From contig JBPOEY010000001.1 of assembly GCA_051251645.1 (NCBI GenBank), positions 620,001 through 684,000 of the forward strand: a DNA stretch of 64,000 bases. Reading direction: 5' to 3'. Made by a program: the position numbers and the translations under genes. Every line of letters starts with the position of its first letter. The stretch's first letter is position 1. Source of the DNA: Litorimonas sp051251645 (lineage in GTDB: Bacteria; Pseudomonadota; Alphaproteobacteria; Caulobacterales; Maricaulaceae). Below, piece after piece: positions 61,011 through 64,000 of this stretch. A model generated the notes under the pieces. It ran no database searches, had not been told where the DNA came from, and worked only from the letters and a program-made list of their open reading frames with translations.

Positions 61011-64000
61011 TCAATCATCTTTCTTCCTGCCAAACAGTCCCCGAAGCGCGTCTTCCACTGCTTCTTCTGCCGTCGGTTCTTCATCTGTGGATTCGGGGAC
61101 GTCTGCCGTCTCCGATGAATCGGGCGTTTCAGACTCCGTTGGCTCTGTAGGGGACGTATCCGTCGGGGTCGGCGTTTTCGACTGACCGCCAAAGATAGAG
61201 CCGAGCACGCCGCCCACGACATCGCCGCCCGTTCCGCCAATGCGGTCCGAAATTAAGCTTTGCGCTTCAGCGGCCGCGCGCGCTTGAATGACCTGTCCGA
61301 GAAAGTCTGAATCAAGCTGCGGTTTGGCGGCACCGAAGGGCCCCGTAAATCGCAACGGAATACCGAACGCGGCGAGACCTGTGGCGTTATCGCCGACTGT
61401 TTTCGGGCGAAGCCGCACATCTAAAGTCTGATTGCCGAGATCAATTTGACCGGACCCTTCGACTTGCACTTGGGCTGCGGAGAGCGCGAAGGCGTCTATT
61501 TTGGCCACGCCGTCTGTCATCGAAAAATTACCGAGTAGATTGTTGAACTGCGTTGTTTTTGATGGCCCAAGCCCGCCAGGCAGGGACCGGGCGCTCAGGG
61601 CTTGCTGTAACCCTGTCAAAAATTCGCCCGCATCAATCCCGCTGATCGAGCCATCTTTGATAGAGAAATTACCGACACCCGTGAGAGATTGCATGATTGC
61701 GGATTGGCTTGCGCCGCTGCCGCTGAGCGAGATTTCAGTCGCGCCCATGCCGGTTGCTTGAGTGAAGCCCGCAACCGCGCCGAGGAAGGTCTTCGCTTGT
61801 AAGCTATTCAATCCAGCTGTGATGTCGATTTTGGGTTCTGTTTCGCGGCCATCCATAACAAAGGTCGCTTTGCCGGACCCACCATAGAGACCGACTTCGG
61901 GGATCGTTGTCGTCAGAACACCCTCCGTCAATAGCGCGCGCGCCTCGGTCGCGCCAAGTGAAAGGCGAGATAATTTAATGCTCGGCGTGGTCAGCGAGAG
62001 GTCCGCATCGATCGCGCGAAGCCCTTCGGTTGGGATTGTGGTTTTACTCCAAGGCTGGATCGCCCCTTCTGGCCGTTGTGCATTATAGGCGGCCATATAG
62101 GGACGGAGGTCGAGGCCGGGCAGGGTGAGCGTGCCGGTTAACTTGGGCTGCGTTCCGACCATTGAGAGCGCGAAACGTCCTGTAGCAGAGAGCTGGTCTA
62201 GCGTGAGCGTCGCATTGGTGAGCGTCATATTATCGACCGGACCACTCACGGTACCGGATAGGGCGAAGGCTTCAAATACGGCGCCTTTATCCGTTGAAGG
62301 CGGCAAGACCGTGCCGGACCGCGCGGCGAGGGCGCGCACGGACTGACCTGATACAGATAAATCACCTGAGAGGGAGACTGCGTCCGCTAAAGTTGCTTCG
62401 CCTCTATATTGACCGTTGATGTCGCCACCGCTGAGTTCTGCGACGATCGTATCAATTCGAAGATTGTCAGACGGCCCCGCAACACGTCCTGAGGCAGTTA
62501 CTTTGCCGATGGCGTCACTATATGGGATGTCCTTTTCCGTCGCGGCATTGAGCGCGGAGGCAGAGGGTATGGTGGCGTTGAAATTGCCGTCAGCATCAAC
62601 CGTATCGCCCGTCACGGCGACGGCGCCTTCATAGCGAGTCGTCGCGATATCGCTCTTTGTCTCGGCGACCAGGTTGGTAATGCTGATCGTGTCGCCGTCC
62701 AGCGTGAGCGTGCCCTTGGCTGTCACAGCACCTGTGAGGTCAGCATCAGTGGTTAAGTCAGGGACGAAGCGGCGCGCCAAGGGGCCCGCGTCGGCCATAG
62801 ACACATCAAATTGCGCTGTGCCAGACAAAGCCTCGCCACTTTTAGCAAAGGCGCCGCGGATGTCGCCCTCTAGGGCGGCCGATTTCGTTGTCGCCGTCAT
62901 GTCTCTGACGGATACATTCGTGCCTTCAACCGTGATCATGCCAGAAGACTTGGTGGGTCCAACGGCGTCGAGGCCTTGGATGTCCGGGGCGAACGGTGCG
63001 GCGAGAGCGGCGACGTTTGTTGCTGTCAGATCATAACGTCCCGTGAGCGAAAGCGCTCCATTATACTGTCCTGAGCCTGCAAAGGTGAGGTCAAACGCGT
63101 CGCCTTTGGCGCGCAGGTCAAGATTGGAAAACTGCGTGACGCCGTTGGTGCCGTCGCTGGATAAATCGGCGGATAATGAGGCGTTACGCAGCAGCGCCAG
63201 TCCGGGGACAGGCTCGGGCATAAGATCTTGGATCAACGCGACATTGCCAAGCGCGCCGTCAACGGAGCCATCAAACGCGATGTCCAATCCTGGCGGGATT
63301 GTGCCGTCCAGTGATAGGGTCGCGCCATCGGTTTCGATATTGGCTTTCAGCCGGGTTTCGCGACCGTCTAAAAAGTCGCGCGGGCTGTCCATGGTCACAT
63401 CCAGTGTGAGTGGGTCGCCGTCCATGACCAGTGTGCCGTTCAGATCGAGCGCCTTTGTCATGGCCGGGAGGGACAATTGCATGTTGATGTCAGTCAGCGC
63501 ACGCCGTGTCTCGGCAATGCCGTCAACATAAAGCAAGCGGCCGTTCTCAATACGAAAGGCCGCTAAGCTGGGGTCGACCGCAGCGTAACGCCCATCGCGT
63601 TTAAACGGCCCGGATGGTTCAGCGACTGTTTCAGACGTCGCGTCTACGCCCAATTGTGAGGCTCCGATTTCCCAATTTACCCGTCCATCGGGAAGGCGTT
63701 CGAGCCAGATATCAGGCTCAACCAAGGTGAATTGGGCGATTTCAACGCGCTTCGTAAACAGCGGGAACAGTTTGATGCGGGCTTCTAGCCCTTCGAGCGA
63801 GGCGAGCGTATCGCGCGAGAAGCCAGACGGGTTGGCGATTGCGGCGCGACCCGTTTTGGCTTTGATGACGGGGAAGGTGGAGAGGCTAACCTCCCCCTCA
63901 ATCCTGACGTCACGGCCCAGTTCCTTGGTCAATTGTTCCTGAATCGTTGTGCGATACGTCTCAGAGGGGACGAGACCCGGCACGATGAAGAGTGTTCCGA
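61011..64000 (-). CDS. AsmA-family protein, N-terminus cut by window edge
   Basis: At least 996 residues; the frame runs off the right edge, with GTLFIVPGLVPSETYR continuing the N-terminal TM region. ELGRDVRIEGEVSLSTFPVI is the AsmA start; repeated beta strands fill the middle, and TQFNNLLGNFSMTDGVAKID and DVRLRPKTVGDNATGLAAFG match the AsmA C-terminal domain. A Pro/Thr/Glu/Ser-rich acidic tail with GLFGRKKDD follows. AsmA-like proteins are inner-membrane anchored and span the periplasm, with roles in outer-membrane lipid transport. Confidence 0.9.
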   Translation of the reverse strand, partial: GTLFIVPGLVPSETYRTTIQEQLTKELGRDVRIEGEVSLSTFPVIKAKTGRAAIANPSGFSRDTLASLEGLEARIKLFPLFTKRVEIAQFTLVEPDIWLERLPDGRVNWEIGASQLGVDATSETVAEPSGPFKRDGRYAAVDPSLAAFRIENGRLLYVDGIAETRRALTDINMQLSLPAMTKALDLNGTLVMDGDPLTLDVTMDSPRDFLDGRETRLKANIETDGATLSLDGTIPPGLDIAFDGSVDGALGNVALIQDLMPEPVPGLALLRNASLSADLSSDGTNGVTQFSNLDLRAKGDAFDLTFAGSGQYNGALSLTGRYDLTATNVAALAAPFAPDIQGLDAVGPTKSSGMITVEGTNVSVRDMTATTKSAALEGDIRGAFAKSGEALSGTAQFDVSMADAGPLARRFVPDLTTDADLTGAVTAKGTLTLDGDTISITNLVAETKSDIATTRYEGAVAVTGDTVDADGNFNATIPSASALNAATEKDIPYSDAIGKVTASGRVAGPSDNLRIDTIVAELSGGDINGQYRGEATLADAVSLSGDLSVSGQSVRALAARSGTVLPPSTDKGAVFEAFALSGTVSGPVDNMTLTNATLTLDQLSATGRFALSMVGTQPKLTGTLTLPGLDLRPYMAAYNAQRPEGAIQPWSKTTIPTEGLRAIDADLSLTTPSIKLSRLSLGATEARALLTEGVLTTTIPEVGLYGGSGKATFVMDGRETEPKIDITAGLNSLQAKTFLGAVAGFTQATGMGATEISLSGSGASQSAIMQSLTGVGNFSIKDGSISGIDAGEFLTGLQQALSARSLPGGLGPSKTTQFNNLLGNFSMTDGVAKIDAFALSAAQVQVEGSGQIDLGNQTLDVRLRPKTVGDNATGLAAFGIPLRFTGPFGAAKPQLDSDFLGQVIQARAAAEAQSLISDRIGGTGGDVVGGVLGSIFGGQSKTPTPTDTSPTEPTESETPDSSETADVPESTDEEPTAEEAVEDALRGLFGRKKDD

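Noticed and set aside
1..64000. CRISPR array, tRNA or rRNA genes
   Set aside because: No regularly spaced short repeats and no tRNA- or rRNA-like stretches were noticed on either strand while reading the gaps between genes.

Overview
The window looks like a chromosomal segment of a free-living, probably aquatic Alphaproteobacterium of the Caulobacterales/Hyphomonadaceae/Maricaulales kind. The evidence is a CckA-type cell-cycle hybrid kinase, an alphaproteobacterial SOS box (GTTC-N7-GTTC) in front of recA, a DksA with a single cysteine, TonB-dependent receptor and tryptophan-halogenase-family genes in a plant/algal polysaccharide locus, and moderate GC. No transposase, integrase, CRISPR array, tRNA or rRNA gene was seen.

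Layout. 1-1.3 kb: two universal stress proteins (one cut by the left edge). 1.6-7.7 kb: an RND efflux operon (outer-membrane factor, adaptor, pump) beside what looks like a decayed TetR gene. 7.7-9.3 kb: an acyl-CoA/acyl-ACP synthetase. 9.4-31.4 kb: a large carbohydrate-utilisation locus with a secreted CBM-like protein, a TPR protein, two GH3 enzymes, a TonB-dependent receptor, four tryptophan-halogenase-family proteins, a LacI regulator, xylB, xylA, a GH5 lipoprotein and an EF-hand lipoprotein. 31.6-37.2 kb: an accessory block with a TIR-TM-TPR protein, a small lipoprotein with a duplicated four-cysteine repeat, a trypsin-like lipoprotein with a beta-propeller inserted in the protease fold, and a four-TM SLATT-like protein. 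37.2-39.7 kb: an alpha/beta hydrolase and a WS/DGAT acyltransferase. 39.8-46.1 kb: a MarR regulator facing a tyrosine/homogentisate operon (hpd, VOC protein, maiA, fah, scoA, scoB, epimerase). 46.1-47.8 kb: a sugar-porter MFS transporter. 47.9-64 kb: MoxR ATPase, dksA, two DUF885 metallopeptidase-like lipoproteins, cckA, recA, alaS, phhA and an AsmA-family protein cut by the right edge.

How the genes work together. Six 18-bp imperfect palindromes related to AATGNTAGCGNTANCATT lie in front of the TPR/GH3 pair, the receptor, the halogenase operon, xylBA-GH3, GH5 and, about 22 kb away, the MFS transporter. I infer that they are operators of the LacI protein at 23.3 kb. This would make one regulon for taking up hemicellulose oligosaccharides (receptor), trimming them (GH5, GH3), importing the sugar (MFS) and feeding xylose to the pentose phosphate pathway (XylA, XylB). 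The halogenase-family operon shares this control, and one of its four members has lost the catalytic lysine. Aromatic amino acid catabolism is split: phhA at 60 kb makes tyrosine, and the 40-45 kb operon takes hydroxyphenylpyruvate to acetoacetyl-CoA, but no homogentisate dioxygenase gene is in the window.

Most unusual items: the propeller-in-protease protein (33970-36090), the halogenase quartet with a degenerate member and a 27-codon leader ORF, and the TIR/cysteine-repeat/protease/SLATT block.
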